A DNA stretch of 64,000 bases from Himantopus leucocephalus (GCA_003993805.1 RSEF01000001.1:75016413-75080412); one strand, 5' to 3'; shown: positions 22,605-37,196, counted from the first letter of the stretch. A program made the numbers and translations. Notes: generated from the letters alone by a model not told the origin.

Positions 22605-24764
22605 GTCAGATCCTCTGCAACTTACAGAGGCGGTATTACTATCCTATGATAAGTAACTATGTAAGTAGCTTTCCTTTCAATAGTATTGAAGGCTACACAA
22701 AAAATGATAAAAGATGATACATCCTTAAGATGTAGGATAGATTCTAGAGTGGATGTGCCAAATCTCTCTTAGGTCAAATAAGTATGTCTTAGGCATGGTT
22801 TAAATATAGTTTAGATTGTTTATATATAAACATATATTCTGCCTTGGGGATTAGGGATGCACTGGAGAATACCTTGCAGCCCCATTACCTGTGATTTTAT
22901 ATTTGTATTTATACTGCTTATATATACGTTGTATTTACACTAGTCATAGCACAGATGTGTTAAGGAGATTACTTTCTGCTTTCTTCATTACTTTTTTTTT
23001 TTAAGATGACAAACTTAAATCTTAAACAATGATGAGTCTTTATAGCTGATGGCAGTTTTGGAACCAGAAACTTCAAAGCCATTTGGATATTCCAATGAAT
23101 TTTTTGAAAAAGGACTATTGCTCCAACATCAGCTCAGAGTTGGTCTCACTTCATAGCAAGAACAATGTCAAATTAACCTCCTTTGCAATTTCACTTTATT
23201 TGGGAAATTAACTATCCCGCACCTATACAGAAAACCACTTAGAATGGGCATTCTTAAGGGAAATGGCCATGTCTTTTTAGGAACAGCATATGGTATGACT
23301 TATCAGCACTAAAAACTAATGATATGAACTGCAACAATGTTAAAAATAATCACCTAACTGAAACCTAAGTCATTACAGATGATGAATCTTAATACATAAA
23401 TTAAATACACACCAATTTTCAGCAGAAAAAAACCCAAACCACTACAAAAACCTAAAGATTGTTCCATCTACCCACAAAGGATAATCAGAAGGAAACTGGC
23501 AAAGGCAAGGGGCATGAAAGCACTAGAATGTAAACTTAGGACAATGAGAACTGACAATAAAGTTCCAATTTCTCTTGGAATGAGTGGTAATGTATATTAA
23601 GGCTGCTACACCTACACACAATTACATGAAGAAAATAAGTACTTTACATTGCTGTGACCACTTCTGAATCCTGTTCTAGTAGGGGGTCATCTGGCTACCA
23701 AGTGAAAGTAATTACAACTGTTGCTCAAAAGTAAATAATACAAGACTGTAAACTATACTTCTTGCTCATTTTGAGGTTGGTATAACAATCAAAATTACTG
23801 TTCTTAAATTAAACCTTAAATAATTGTTATCTTAAAAATACATGGCCAGTAACCTACTTGTGTTTCCTAAGGAAGATGCAGAGAAATCCCTTATCGGAAA
23901 GCAGACCTGGTTTTGCCTTACTGTCTTTGGCAGCAACAGAAATCATTTGGTTGACAGATGAAATGTTGCACATAAAACTTTATGAAGATGGAAATGGTGG
24001 CACTGAAGAAGTTGATACTGGATTGGCAGCAGTATATGTGCTATTACAGGGAATGTGGCAAGGGAATAACTCAGAAAAACCCACCAGAAGTGCTGAAGTG
24101 AAAAATCTACAGAGATTTTTCAGATCCTAAAACTCTTACTGCCAGGGATGCCTTTTGCTTCCTCTGTTTTTTATTGGCAATGTATTTTTCACACTGCATT
24201 CAATACTGAAACACAGCATTAAATCCTTGAATAGAAACATGCTTTTTCTGATTGTTATACCAACACAAAAAGACCTTAGAAAAGGGAGAGGCCAGAAACG
24301 GGAAAGGACAAATCTCCTCACAAGCACGAGACCTCCCAGATTCCACTCTAGTAGCTGGCATTCCCATATGGTGCTCCTGTTGCAGATTAGAAATCACAGT
24401 AGAGACCATGTGGTGGAACATATACGTACTTGAGCTTTATGGCAAGGAGAATTGTCTTCCATGTATGCTTCCTCCCTGACAAGACAAGTGCCTACAGAAG
24501 ATAACCAATGTCCTTTTCATTCACAGATTCCTAGACATTCTATCACATGTTGACTACTCAGGCAGTGACACAAAGAAACTTCCCTCAATATCGAGACTTC
24601 TCCTTTCCCCACCATGTTTGCAGGCTTCATGACCAGTAGGTAGCTAGAAATTGTTATTTACACACTTTCTATCCCTACATATGACAGGATTATACATGAT
24701 AATTCCATAAATCAAAATAATAATCTCATACCATGTTAATTGGTTTCTTTCCTAGAACTCCTCT
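22605..24764. other. Intronic DNA without recognised features
   Basis: AT-rich intron. Overlapping open frames on both strands at 23858-24479 carry no motif I recognise and conflict with one another. The final bases before 24771 form the downstream side of the ERC1 donor site. Confidence 0.5.
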
Positions 24765-24770
24765 ACCCAC

Positions 24771-24915
24771 CTGCTGCTTGAGCTGTTGCACAAGACGGTC
24801 TTTCTCTCGTTTCAGTGCAGCCACTTCGTCTTGGGTTTTCTTCTTAGAGGATGAAAGTTCTAGTAGAGCAATATTGGCATCTTTTTCACTAATGGCAGCA
24901 AGAAGGGCTTCTTGT
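24771..24915 (-). CDS. ERC1: ERC1 exon, C-terminal coiled coil (48 codons)
   Basis: This internal ERC1 exon is 145 bases on the minus strand: one base completing the split codon of a preceding Lys, then 48 full codons. The product starts QEALLAAISEKDANIALLEL, passes through SSSKKKTQDEVAALKREKDR and ends LVQQLKQQ. The pattern of Leu, Ile and Val every three or four residues among Lys and Glu is that of a coiled coil, matching the last coiled-coil block of ELKS/CAST proteins, which assembles scaffold oligomers at active zones. The acceptor is a strong pyrimidine tract ending TTTTTTTCAG (from 24916 upward) and the donor is GTGGGT (24765-24770). As I recall, mammals have TQEEV where this copy has TQDEV, a conservative change. 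ERC2 is very similar in this exon. The ERC1 call rests mainly on the next exon, with which it joins in phase. Confidence 0.95.
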
Positions 24916-24919
24916 CTGA

Positions 24920-27900
24920 AAAAAACCCATATAAATACATTATTATCTTGCAAAACTTAGAGGAAGCCTCTACAAAGAATTGAACATACCATACATGCTG
25001 TAGCAGTACGCAACTCCAAAGAGTAGTAATAAACATGTTTGCAACAGTTATATGTCTGCTGGTGGAGAAGGAAGTCAAGACCCACCCACCTCCTCCTAAA
25101 TGACTGTGCTGATACCAAATTATTGCTTACAGGATAAGAAAAACACATAATATGTTATTATTCTGCACTCAGCTTCTCAATTTTTAATAAGTACCATTTA
25201 TTATTACTTTGGTTGAACATTTTCAATCTTTATAATGTTCTAATAATTTCCAGAACAGATTTTGAGAATACATGCACAAATACTGGACTAATCATAAGAC
25301 TTCTGTGTTAAATTATATTAGGTTATATTGCCTATTCATGCAGCTGTTTTAGAAGGAAGGTGGAATGTGACAAGTTTATTGAAATCTCTTGAACAATGCA
25401 GTGTATTCCCAGAAGGAAATGATGACACAGACACTGTTGTGCTACACGACAGATGTTGAAATCGATGCCTTCAAGGAAGCTTGAGCTATTCTTTGACTTT
25501 TCTTGTGAGTAACCAATATAAATCAGCTTGTTGGATGCATGTCCTGAGTAATGGAGACAAAGGTAGGCCTGCCCTCATCACAAACTTTTTGTAGCCTTGC
25601 AGAAATGGTGTAAGCATCTTGAGGCTCAAGCACTATAATAACTAGATACAGAAACACAACCTTGCCAAGCTCTTCCCCAATAGCAAAAAAAATAAAATCT
25701 TACAAATAGAGTTCAGAAACATTTTATAGATACTCGGAAGAGAGGAGACAAAGACAATAGCCCTGATCATAAAACAACAGTTCTCAAATGAACTCAGAGG
25801 ACTGCTCTATGTAATGTGTTAAAACTATTCTGTTAATCATGCCAACAGCAATTATTACGCTCGTAACATTGCCATAATGCTTTGTCTTTTATCAAAGATG
25901 TAAGAAAAGTTAGAGAACCTTAACATAAACTATTAAGATTGCCTTTTATTATACCAATATATCTTTCTGTTTGTTGTCAAGATCTTTTTAAATAAAGACC
26001 CACAATCTGGTGATTTAGGATCACACTGGCAAACTGTTGAGGGTAGCAGTGACACCAAATCTGCTTTTACTAATTCACCTGGTGCCACTCCTTGAGCAGA
26101 CTTTATTTGTGGTAAAATAGTTTTCTTTTTTTTTTTTCCCCTGTATCTTCTTTCTAAACAACTAAACTTAATCTTAGTCAGGAATTTCTAATTGTGGCTA
26201 AATCAAAAATACTCGCTCCAAAAAGTACTCTGGAGTACAGAATTTTTTACCCGTTAAAATGCTGAAAACTTTACCAATTTTATGACTTTGGCGACTATGA
26301 AAAGATATATTTAATATTGTAATGTTTCTGAGGATGGAGAGTGAAATAAATTCATCAGGTACTTCAGTGCTTAGAACAACGGTGCAGGGAGATGCATACC
26401 TAAATATATTGTATGTAGTCGGCTAGCTTGTGTTGGCTGGAGCTCAGCTGGACAAAGAACTTAGAGTCCTGGACACTTACTTAGTAATCCCTTCTCCAAT
26501 CTGTAAGAATAACTGCATATATATTTGCTTCTTGACCTTGTTTTAGAAAATCTGAGCAATACGGTTTTGCCGCTCAAAGAAAACAAACCCTCAACACATT
26601 ATTTTAATAGAATAGGACCAGGAAGTGACTACACGTGCAGTCCTGCTGACAGATCTGAGACGACGGTAGCCTCTGAGAAGCAGCTCAGGGCTACAAACTT
26701 TTAACCCAGCTTGGCAGGAGCAGGCACAGCACTTTTGCCCGCAGAGTTACATGAAAGGCACGCTGACTCCGCAGCCCCAGAGCAGAAACCGCCAGGTTCT
26801 GAGGTTGTTTCTCTTTGAGAGTTGTATTTAGACAGCTCTTGTTATTTTTTTTTACAGGTGGAAAAAAAATATACTGCTCTCACTTGAAAGGCGTGAAGTT
26901 TTGCTAAGACAATGGGTGAAAATTGACTCTCTGATGAGATGAGTGATAGCTGGGGATGGAAGAACACCTTTTTTCTTATGCATTACAGGTTTAGGTGAGA
27001 AGAGGGTGATGATGTATGACCTGGCTTCCTTCTGATCCCAGACAGTGACCAAAATATTTATGCCAGTGAAAGCTTAAGACCTCTATCACTGCACAGCAGA
27101 AGAAACTAGAGCATAAAAACACCACTGCTAAGATGCAATCTCTGTTCATCCCCTCGGTCATTCCAAAGATCGCTAGACTTTTGCTGAAGCTACCCACACA
27201 CAGAAGTTTGCTATTATCAGGATCTCAACAGAAGCTATATATCCTGTAACAAAAAAAAATGTGAGAGCGCTGTGTATTTCAAGAAGAAAAGGTGTGTTTC
27301 AACAGACAAAATTGTTCACCATCTGACAGCACAACAGACTTACACAATGGACTTTCTGTGGGTGGAATTTATCTCTGGATTTATACAGGTGTTTCTTGCA
27401 CAAGCTAAGAGAGTAAGCTTGCTCTAAGTGGACTACCAGCATATCAAAAATCTGACAGATCCAGTTTAGAGAGTACTTGGATCCTGCCCAGATCATATCT
27501 AGAAAAACTAGCACCTTAAATTATCCCTTGTCTTTCAAGACGTGATACCACGAAGTTAGGCAATTTTTTTTAGACACTTTAGGATAATCGAAAGATACTC
27601 TAAATACATTTATTCTATGAAAAAATAAAATATTCTGATGACTTAATGGAGACAAAGAGTAGAAGAAAGGAAAAGGTGCACATCAGATTCCCAGTTGTAG
27701 TGTCACGATTGTAGGTGTGGGAACAACTGATAATGGGCACATTATTGTTGCCACTTTGTTTCTGTTGCTTTTGCTTTATGGAAAAGTATCCAGTTTTGGA
27801 TGTCTGCCCGAAACATGAAAAATATCAATAGAGTGAAGTGAAAGAACATGATCCATGACCTCCGCTTTTTTCTAGCTATCGGTATCCTGGGAAAGACAGG

Positions 27901-30900
27901 CTGGCTTGGAGCTCTGGTCATTTTCACTTTCTTTAGAGTAATCTGGTTTGATTCTAAAGAAACACTTATTCTTTTAATAGTAATCCCACAATCCTCACTG
28001 ATGATTCAGGACCAGAGCCAAGAATATCTCTGTAACAGTATCTATATAGCCATTACTCTGGTATGGAAATTGGAGGTGCCTCAAATAGCATGTAAAGCAT
28101 ACCTTCTGCAATCAAATCCTTTGTTGCCCATCTTTACTTCTTACAAGAAAACTCCAGGACCAGGACAACGAGATATGGATATCAGTCCATTACTTATTTT
28201 TTGCTGAATAATCTTTGCCACTATGCCTTAGAAGAAAACATCCTACTGGCCAAAACTTCAGTGCTATATCATGTGTGAGAAAGGGGTGCTGGTCAAGAAC
28301 TGGGGTGAAAAGCATGGCGGGCTTTCTGACTATTTTCTGGAACTGAAACAAGATGAAGTTTGAACCAAAAATAAATGTTCTGTGATGTGATGCATGCATT
28401 GTAGCTGCATCTTGGAATTCTGCAAGCTAAACATATATTGTTTCACATGGGAGAAGTGCAGAGTTTCAGCTCTGCTGAAAGGAGACGTGGTCTGCAATGG
28501 CGTGCTACTATTCTCAACAGAGCTTGGAATTGCTAAAATGATTCTACAAGACCAGAAAAAGCAAATATCATCAAGCAAAAGACAAGGTTTGTGATTGAAG
28601 AGCACTACAAAACTGACTTGTTTCCCTTCTTGAGAGCTGTTATCCCCAGGGAGAGCAGAAGAGCATGCTGTAGGACAGGTGAGGTGGCAAGAAGGAGAAA
28701 ATGGGCTGCTGTGTGAATGGTGCTAGTAGCACATGAACAAATCTGTCCGTCAGGAGTGCTGGAGTCAGTCATACAGGCTCAGCTTCAGTTCAGGCAACAG
28801 TCAGTGGTACAGGTTTAGCTGCTTCAGCAAAGCGAGTGTCTTCAGTTCACAAAATCGGAGGTCTTGAAATGTCCTAACACGCAGGCAAAGCAGGTACTTG
28901 CTGCACAGCCCAACATGGTTGATCTTTCAACATGCTAGCTAATACCAGAGTTGCTACAGCTCACATAAACGTAGCTCACATAAGTTAGTTCAGGTATTTC
29001 AGATAGGGCTAGTAGTCTAGCTGTGGCAGCAGCAACTCAGCAGAGGGGAAACTGCTTATTTCTCTCTCCATTTTGGGCAGGTTCTGCAGCCTATACTGAG
29101 CTGCACAGCAGCTCACAAGCAGCATGCAGACTTTAAAACAGTCTGAATATTACCAAGGGAAACCTGAAATGTCAACAGTGTAGAAAATCTAGCAAAAAGA
29201 GGTTTAGGATTAACTCTGAATTGGACAAAAGGAAGTACACTACGGAGAAGCGGATTTTTTTTTTTTCCATTTAGGCTAAAGCCTTTCACTGCATGTGAAC
29301 TATGATCACCACAGACTGGAAGTGGTACCAAGACCAGTTTGTTCAATTCTTAAGAGATAGTGGTAGAGATACTTTGAAGATCACTATCAACATTATTTGC
29401 TCTGTTTGCAGTCTTAGAAAAAAAATACAAAGAAAGATGGGTTTGCCTTTTTTTTAAAATAGATGACTACAGAGTAGTTATATGGCAGTAGAGCCACCTC
29501 TGGAGTACTTCTGATTCATCCACGATCTCCACTCTGTTTGCAGTTCAGCTGGGACCGAGAGTTCTTATAGCTGATGCCAAAGACGCGGCAATAATGAATG
29601 ACTCCAACTCTGAGATACAGCGAGATCCAGGGGACTAAAATGTCTTATGGAAGGCAACAATTACTGCAGAGGCAAGAAATCACTGAAAATTGCCATGACT
29701 GAATTCTTCTGATGCCAAATATCGTGAGCCTTTGAAGCACTCCTGATGAGGTTGTCCTGTTGCATTTACTGGCCAACCTAATACTTTTGTCAACACACAA
29801 CAAAGAATAGTGTGCAAAGGCATGCCTTCTCAGACCTTGAATGGTGATGCCTGATTTTGGGAAGATAACTGGGCAAGATGGCAACAGTCTACACTGCAGC
29901 CAGTACAGGCCTTGAATCAAGCCAAAGCTTTAAGAATGTCCCTTAACCACAGAAACAGTCTCTTTTTTGCATGAAATCTTAAAAATTGGAACAATGTACT
30001 ATTATACTACTACACGTGACTAATACTACAAACTGTAGAAAGCATTCAGCCAAACAGTATTTTCTAAATCTCTCTGCAGCACAGAAGAAAGGGGTTAAAG
30101 AGTTGTACACCATTTAACTTCAGATCCTGAACAATATTTTTCCTAGAGAATACTTCAGCTGCAGTGGCTTTAGTAAAAATGGCAGGTGCTAGCATCTCAT
30201 ACACATGCTTACAGAGGCCCTGGAAGAATACATACACAGCACAGATGCTATTTCCACCCCGGGCTTGGGTGAGGATAAATAAGTGATTTGCTAGTTTGAG
30301 TGACCAAGTATTTGAATGAACCTAGAAAATAAGGAACTACAGCTCATACAGATTCAGTTACCAAGTCCCATTAGCACCAAAACACCCTAGCGTACAGTGT
30401 AGCCAAAACCGTAGCACATCCCCCTGGAGCACTGCAGACACCAGTTTTGTTTCATTCCTCCTTTTCCTCTTTGGTGAACCACAGCATATTTTTGCAAATG
30501 GGGACATAAGACTTTCTAACTACTCAGTAACCCTCAGCACTGCAGGACTAATATGCTATATTCCTGGATAATAAGCTGTAGCAGGATAAGTCCAAGAAGG
30601 AGTAATAAAAAAGGTTCATCCACAACGGTAAAAATGTTTTAACTACCAGGGTAGCCAAGTTTGTCCTCTGGCTTACAAATACTAATAGAACCAAGATGTC
30701 TTTAAATGGTTCTCTATAGCACTTAGTTTCAGGAGACTATGTAATTCCTTCACAGCTCCTTACTAGTGAAGGAGAGGAATCCCTTTGGTAAAACATAACA
30801 GAAAGTGAATTTTAAAAAGCAGTTTTGTACTTCGCAGCACAGTTCTCAGGGCCATAAGGCTGGAATATTTATCAGCTGCATAATTAGAAAGAATAACAGG

Positions 30901-33900
30901 CTGCAAACTGCTGAATTAATGATGCTTCAAAACATAAAAACTATACATATTTATTAAAAGAATATGTTTACATATGTCAGAGAGAACACAAATTCCATAT
31001 AGAAATGTTATAAATACATTGTTCTATATAATTGTATTTCAAATTATGAGATTTACTTCCTGTGTGGAGCATTTCTGAAAGTGCAGATGAGATATTATAA
31101 AAGCAATACTGAGATCAGCAGCACCTTTGATTTTAACGTCACCGAGGAACTGGCATATTTCCATCGGGTCTAGTTTCATTATAGGGATCAAATCTGTTTT
31201 TTTTTCTGGCAGGCAATAAACTACAGCATTTAAAGATCTGACACAAATTTGGACATATCAGGTAGCTACAAGCTCATAGCAATCCAGTCAGTTCCTTCAA
31301 CAGAGACTGCTGCTCTTCTGTGAGGGATGAATGACCTGTCAGCGTTTTCAACCTGGCATATTAAGGTAAACTGTGTATTAAAGGCATAACACCCATAATT
31401 ACAAGGCTTCAAACTGGAAATGTTCTGCTGTTTCATAAACTGTTTATTCACTCCAGCAGTAAGGGCATCAGCCGCCGCAGAAGCAAAGAACTGCTACTTG
31501 GGTCGTACTTGCTTCAGTCTGATTTTTGTCCATGGCATTTACTCAAAGCCTACAGAAAATGCTGATAAAAGCTTTTAAGACTTTTCTATCACAGACATTT
31601 GTAAGACTTGGTGAATCACCGTTATAGTAAGAATTGTATTATTTGCATATGAATTAAAAAAAACCTCCCATGAAGTGACAACAACATGAAGAACTAGCAA
31701 GCAAAGAGATTCAGATCAAGTACAGCAGTCTGATGAGAGATAGACAGACATTTAGGTGACAGCTTAGAACATAAAAGCGTTAGGACATGGTATTTAGTAA
31801 TTCCATGAATTTGGTAGAATGACAGTGTTTGGGTGGGTCACACTTGATAAATTCTTAAGAAGTAATTAGTAATACAACACACCAAACAGCTGATCCAACG
31901 GGACAGTTCTGGTGCTAACACCATCCTTTTCATCATAAACTGTGCCAACACATCTACAGTGGTAGTTCCAAACTCAACATTTTTTTCCTACTTTTTTTTG
32001 CTGGTTATAGAACATATTTGGAAAATTAAGAAACTCTGACTGCTCTGAAACACGTGGAAAGTAAATTACAGTTTCTAACACCCTGAGACCGTGGCAATTA
32101 ACAGCCACCGACCGTCCTGTCAGCGTGGATGCTGAGCCTGCAGTACCTGGCAGGGAGGAGGCAGTCCTCGCAGAGCCCTGGGTATCAGAATTTGGTTCTT
32201 AAAAGTAACCTTGAAAAATACAGGCAGTCAGACCAGAGAACACCATTTCAAGATGCTAATAGACCAGTACCTTACTTAATACACAAGTTGCCAAATTCTG
32301 CACCAGCTACTATTTCTGCAGTATTTAAGATGCAGCTATATGAAAAGCACACAGTATCCCAAAGTGGGCAAAACATTTATCCAAAAGAAACAGTAGCAAC
32401 CTCTTGCTGCAAGAAGGTGGAAAAAAAAAGTAACTTGGCAATAGTATTACCTGCTCTTTTAATTACAGCTGGGAATAATCAAACCTCAGGCTGCAAATTA
32501 ATTTCCCAAACACAGCCTTACATGCTCAGTCAAAAGGGATAATACCACACTCTTTCCATTCCTGCACTTGTTTCCTGAATCAGCAAGTTACCTTTGCCTT
32601 GTCTGGATGGCACGTCAGCAGTCTTTCGCACCCCTGATCTACACTCTCACAGCTACCAAAAAAGGAATTGCAAATTCAAGCAAACCAAGTGAGAAGACAA
32701 TAAAAAGTTGTTTGTCATCAGCAAATTGAAACCTCTTGAATTTACACCTTTTTACTGTTCTTTTCAATGTCATTACATGCAAGCGACCACAACGGGAAAA
32801 TGAGGTAAAAATATAAATTCTTTGTGAATAGAGTTGTGTGGTCACAAAAGAGATGCCCCTTTAATTTTCCATTGTATGAATAGTGTGATAATAAATCAAT
32901 GTTAATTTTAGACACAGGAAGCATTACCACTTGTGCAGTCCTTGTTTAAAAAAAAAAAAAAGATACTGGTAACATATTTACACTTTCCTATACACAATTT
33001 CTCTAACATCCTAAACATCTAGAATGACAGAAGCATCATTCCTTACTAGGATTGGTAAGTACTGCTTTTCAAAGTTCTTACCCTCAACATATTTGATAGA
33101 GTCAGAAGTAATCCTATAAATATTTTATGTTACCTTTCCTATCAACGTTTAAGCCGCCCTTCTTTTACTTAAGCTTTCCATCTTAATTTTACCATTTTGG
33201 CACCTGAGGCAAAGATTTGCAATTCCTAGTCCCGCTCACGTCTCAGCTCTGAGCCCTCAGAATTGCAGTACAGCTCTAGACTGTGTCGCCAGCATGCCCA
33301 GAAAAATCCAAAGCATTCGCAGAGGGACCTTGCAATCCACTGTTAAGTTCCTGAACTATTTTTATTGATTAATTCCTCCAGTGAAAAAGAGGCTGCTGCA
33401 TATCACAGCTGCTAAACTGATAGTACGTGAGCCTTACCTACTTGCCTGTGAAGAGTGGGAGTTCTCAAAGATAGTACATTTTAGAAGGAATCTTCAATCC
33501 TGGCACCTGATGTTACGGGATATTTTTCCGTATAAAGGGTAGTATTTTTTTTTAAGACAGCTTTGCTTGTTTCACCAGCCTTCAGTGCAGAAGCTGGATG
33601 AGAGACAGAAGTACTCACAAAGCTCTTGAGTTCCAAAGATCTGGCTTTTCTGAGAAGGAAGTTCTGAAACTTGCGCTGTCTTTCTTCATCTGCAGTTTAA
33701 CAGCAGTGCAAACAGAGCACAAACTTAAGGTACAATTTTCATCCAGGCAATACAGGCCACCAGAATACATCCACCAGATTTTGAAAAATGACCTTATAAG
33801 AAAAAGCAGCTGTAGTTTATTTTCCTGCGACACAGTCAAGTACAGGTTGAGCTTTAGCTTAGCATGTGGTTTCACAATTGGCTTAAGCTGACCCAAGACA

Positions 33901-35870
33901 GGACGGTTGCTGAAAAAGATGGTTTTGCCCTCCCATTTTCAGGTTCCTGCCCCCTCCCTGTGGTCCCTGCAGCTCGGCGATCCAGTTAAAACCCAGCCCT
34001 GAATAAACAGGAGGAACCCAAATCTGACCACAGGTTCCTTATCCCTGGAGGAACCGCAGTTCTTCAAGATGCTGTGACAGTGTCAAACCCTTAGTTGCCA
34101 AAGCCAGCGCTGCCAAAACGTAACAATGGGAAGTGAATCATGGAATTCACATTGATTATAACATATCAACCAACCACAAAATTACCAGAGTGAAAACAAT
34201 TGTTCTCTAATTATGTCTTCGTGAATTAGACCCCAGGTGAAAGATGGTAGAAAGAAATTTCAGCTACATCAGCCAAACAATGACAGCAATACTGCAGTCT
34301 TAGTGTGGTTTCTGATCATGCGAAAAACCCAAGTTACGACTTACAACACAGTTGTTTTAAGAAAACTATCCAACCTTTAGTCTTAAATCAAAGCTACAAA
34401 CCAATAGAGAATCCACCTCCTTACTAAATGACTATCACGACTATTATTTCTGCTTAGTATAATACATCTCCCTTCTGTCTGCATCTGTCTCATTTCCATG
34501 CTTGACGTATTCATTCTGATGGGTCATGAAACTTTCATTATATTTTATCTCTCTGCTCATTGGAAAACAAGGCAAGGGCATTCATTTAATTTTGGGACTA
34601 TATGCATACTATCACTAATCCAGCCCTGTCCTCAGTGCATTGTGGTTCCGCTTCTTTTCCCAATCTTTTTATATCTGTGGCTATAGAATGTTTTATTATT
34701 TGTTTTAATTTCCTTTGGAAGGTTTAATTCAGCATGATTTTTCACAATTCTCACATTATTCCTGTAATTTCTGCCTCCCAGAAACATCTCTCTTTCTTGA
34801 CCGATTTTTAAGGTTGCTGCTAATTTCCTTTTGGATGCAGACACGCAGCTAGTTAAGTTTGTAACTCTTCCCTACACTTTTTCCCCTTTGTTTGGGATGC
34901 GAAGACCTCATAGCTTTGGACTTTGGATTTAAATAAATTCCCTGCTTCTCCTCACTCAAATCTCTGAGTCCTTCTGTTCAATTTACTTGCTACCTGATGT
35001 TGTTAATTTTTCAGTTTACTACTTTGAAATTTAAAAATTTAATTGTTTAGCATAGTTTTTTTATTTAAATATAAGTGTACTCAATTTGTGGCCACTACAG
35101 CTGAAAATGGTTTTCTTCCTTAGTATCACCAACGCTTATTACAATCCTGAAGTTTCAAACCAACATTACTTCTTGGTGATCTAGGAAATACTGAGTTAAG
35201 AAGTTAAGAAGTCCAGCAGTTTTTCTGATTTGTATCCAATAAATAGATGTCTCCCATAAAAACACATTTCTCCATTGTTATTTACATCTACCACAACTCT
35301 ACACCTAAAATCCATAGCAGGCTACCATCCACTCTCTTTTTGTATAATTCCTTTTACGGTCCTTACGTTATTTTGACTAGAAGTAATGCTATTTCATTTA
35401 TGCTATCACTTTTCTATTTCCTCAGAATCCCCAGTATCATTAATACACATCACCTGTACTTTCATTTCTAGCTTGCCTGAACAACTTGTACCCACATTCC
35501 AGCTGTGAATGTTATTCTATTTCCCATTAATTGCCCTTATTCCTGTGACATCTGGTTTCATGTTACACACCAGAAGTGTAGAGCTACTTTATTTTGTTGT
35601 CCTTTGACAAACATCTCAATTTTCCTCTGCGTTTCAACAAATGTTCTTCCTGGAGTTACAGACTGCTTTCATTATTTATTGTCTGTCTGACTACCAATTT
35701 GGATGTATCTCACCTAACTTCCCCCTTGCTCTTCTCTGAGTGTTCTTTTCTACGATAGTCCAAGCTTCTCTTCCAGAACCACCTCGTCTGATTTCTAAAA
35801 AGATGCACTTTCTATAAGGGCAGGCACAGTATATGGGACTGCTTACATTAACTTGGTGAACGGCGTCTTA
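24920..35870. other. Intronic DNA, nothing recognised
   Basis: About 11 kb with no repeat family that I can name and no exon. The open frames at 27848-28207 (119 codons), 32129-32542 (137 codons) and 33598-33891 have no recognisable domains or codon pattern and overlap frames on the other strand. The part from about 34440 to 35800 is notably pyrimidine-rich on the + strand. Two short direct repeats of agctcacataa occur near 28957 and 28974. Confidence 0.5.
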
Positions 35871-35878
35871 GCGTTTGA

Positions 35879-35927
35879 TGGTAGTAACAATGGCAGCACT
35901 ANGGTGGTAGTAACAATGGCAGCACTA
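35879..35927. repeat. Short duplicated join around a single N (35902)
   Basis: The 23 bases starting tggtagtaacaatggcag occur at 35879-35901 and again at 35905-35927, either side of a lone N and without differences. This is a short unmerged overlap between contigs. Confidence 0.85.
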
Positions 35928-37177
35928 GTGCTGACATCTGTTCTGTCCTAATCTTAATGCTTACTACCTGGATTTCATTTTTCTCTGGTTGCTGCTACTG
36001 CCCAGGAGATGGATTGAAAGGGAGTACAAGTGTCTGGATAAGGCCAGGAATAGCAGCATCAAGGGAAAAAGAGGACAGAAGCAGTTTCATTCAGCACTGA
36101 GGCATCACTTTGCTTCCTGCTGCCGGTAGCTTCAATGACCGCTGCTTAAGTAGTGCCAAAAAAAGTGTTTCTAAGCAAACAGAAGTTGTTGAAAGGGTTG
36201 AGGACAGGAGTGGAGCAGGTGTCAGGGGCTAGGGATAAAATTTGGATACGTTTAGTTCCATAATTGCGGCAGAAGGGGCCTGAGAGTTTTCACTTAATTT
36301 CCTTTTTCAGATCCAGGTCTGAAAGTAGGTGTAGCTACTTGCAGTCTCTTAGTGCAGAAGATTTGTTTGAATTGGCACTACAGTATATTCTGATGAGCTC
36401 TGAAGATAAACAACTTTCCAGATGCTTAAAGTAACTGGCACTCTACAGTAAGTAGGGAGCATCCTACCATCTTCTTTTCTGTTTTTATCTCTATGCAGTC
36501 CCCATTCTTCATGGGAAGAATGAGAAGAAACTGGAGCTGCATGCTGTAAAAACATTTTAGGAGAATGAGTACGCATACTCTGCTCCAGAACCAGCACTGT
36601 TAAGCCTGATCTAAACTGTGGAAACAGATCGTTGACAATCCTTTATTATCAGATCCCTGCTAAACATAATGATACATTCTATCACACAAAGCTTTTTTTC
36701 ATGTAGAGATTTAAAGGAGTTGTATAAAAAAAAATTAATGAAGCTCAACAATCTCCAAGTAAGCTGTTATTGTCTATGTCTTGTAATGAGACACAAGTAC
36801 ATGAAACTTAACCAACATGTTGAAAGTGAGAGAGCGAATCATTCATATGTGAGGGAATTGGAAAAACCCCCTCATTTTAGCACATTCCAGCTACCAACAC
36901 CTTCTCAATTAAACACATTTGAAGCTGTGTTTGTCCTGTAGTTTAAACGAAACTCCCATGAAAATTGCTTTATTGAGGAAATACTATCACATGTAAATTT
37001 ACAGATATAACTCCAATATCTTAGAAAAAGTAAAAAACCCTCCAAGTTCAAGGATATGAAATAGAAGAAACAAACTTAAATCAGCTTGTATCACACAGAG
37101 AGACTGGCTCTCATGAAAACCTGTCTACACTATAGATAAATGGAAGTTCCCATACCTTCTTGTAGGTAACATCTTGC

Positions 37178-37196
37178 TTTTTTTTTTTTTTTTTTN
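37178..37196. repeat. T homopolymer ending in N, assembly join
   Basis: A run of 18 T ends at a lone N at 37196. A homopolymer stopping at an N marks a contig join or gap fill where run length is uncertain. Confidence 0.8.

Larger units (their letters stand above)
1007..24770 (-). other. ERC1: ERC1 intron, complete (23,764 bp)
   Basis: This is the full intron between the two ERC1 exons, read on the minus strand from donor GTGGGT (acccac at 24765-24770) to acceptor AATAG (1007-1011). It is a phase-0 intron, falling between the codons for the last Gln of the upstream exon and Thr of the next. Its contents are repeats, assembly joins and candidate regulatory segments, listed separately. I found no further exon with conserved ERC1 sequence and no recognised gene on either strand. 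Confidence 0.88.

Noticed and set aside
27848..28207. 119-codon hydrophobic open frame resembling a membrane protein
   Set aside because: Hydrophobicity follows from T-rich DNA; no conserved motif or start context.
32129..32542. 137-codon + strand open frame with lysine- and glutamine-rich stretches
   Set aside because: No recognisable family, composition follows local base content, no splice sites fitting an exon.
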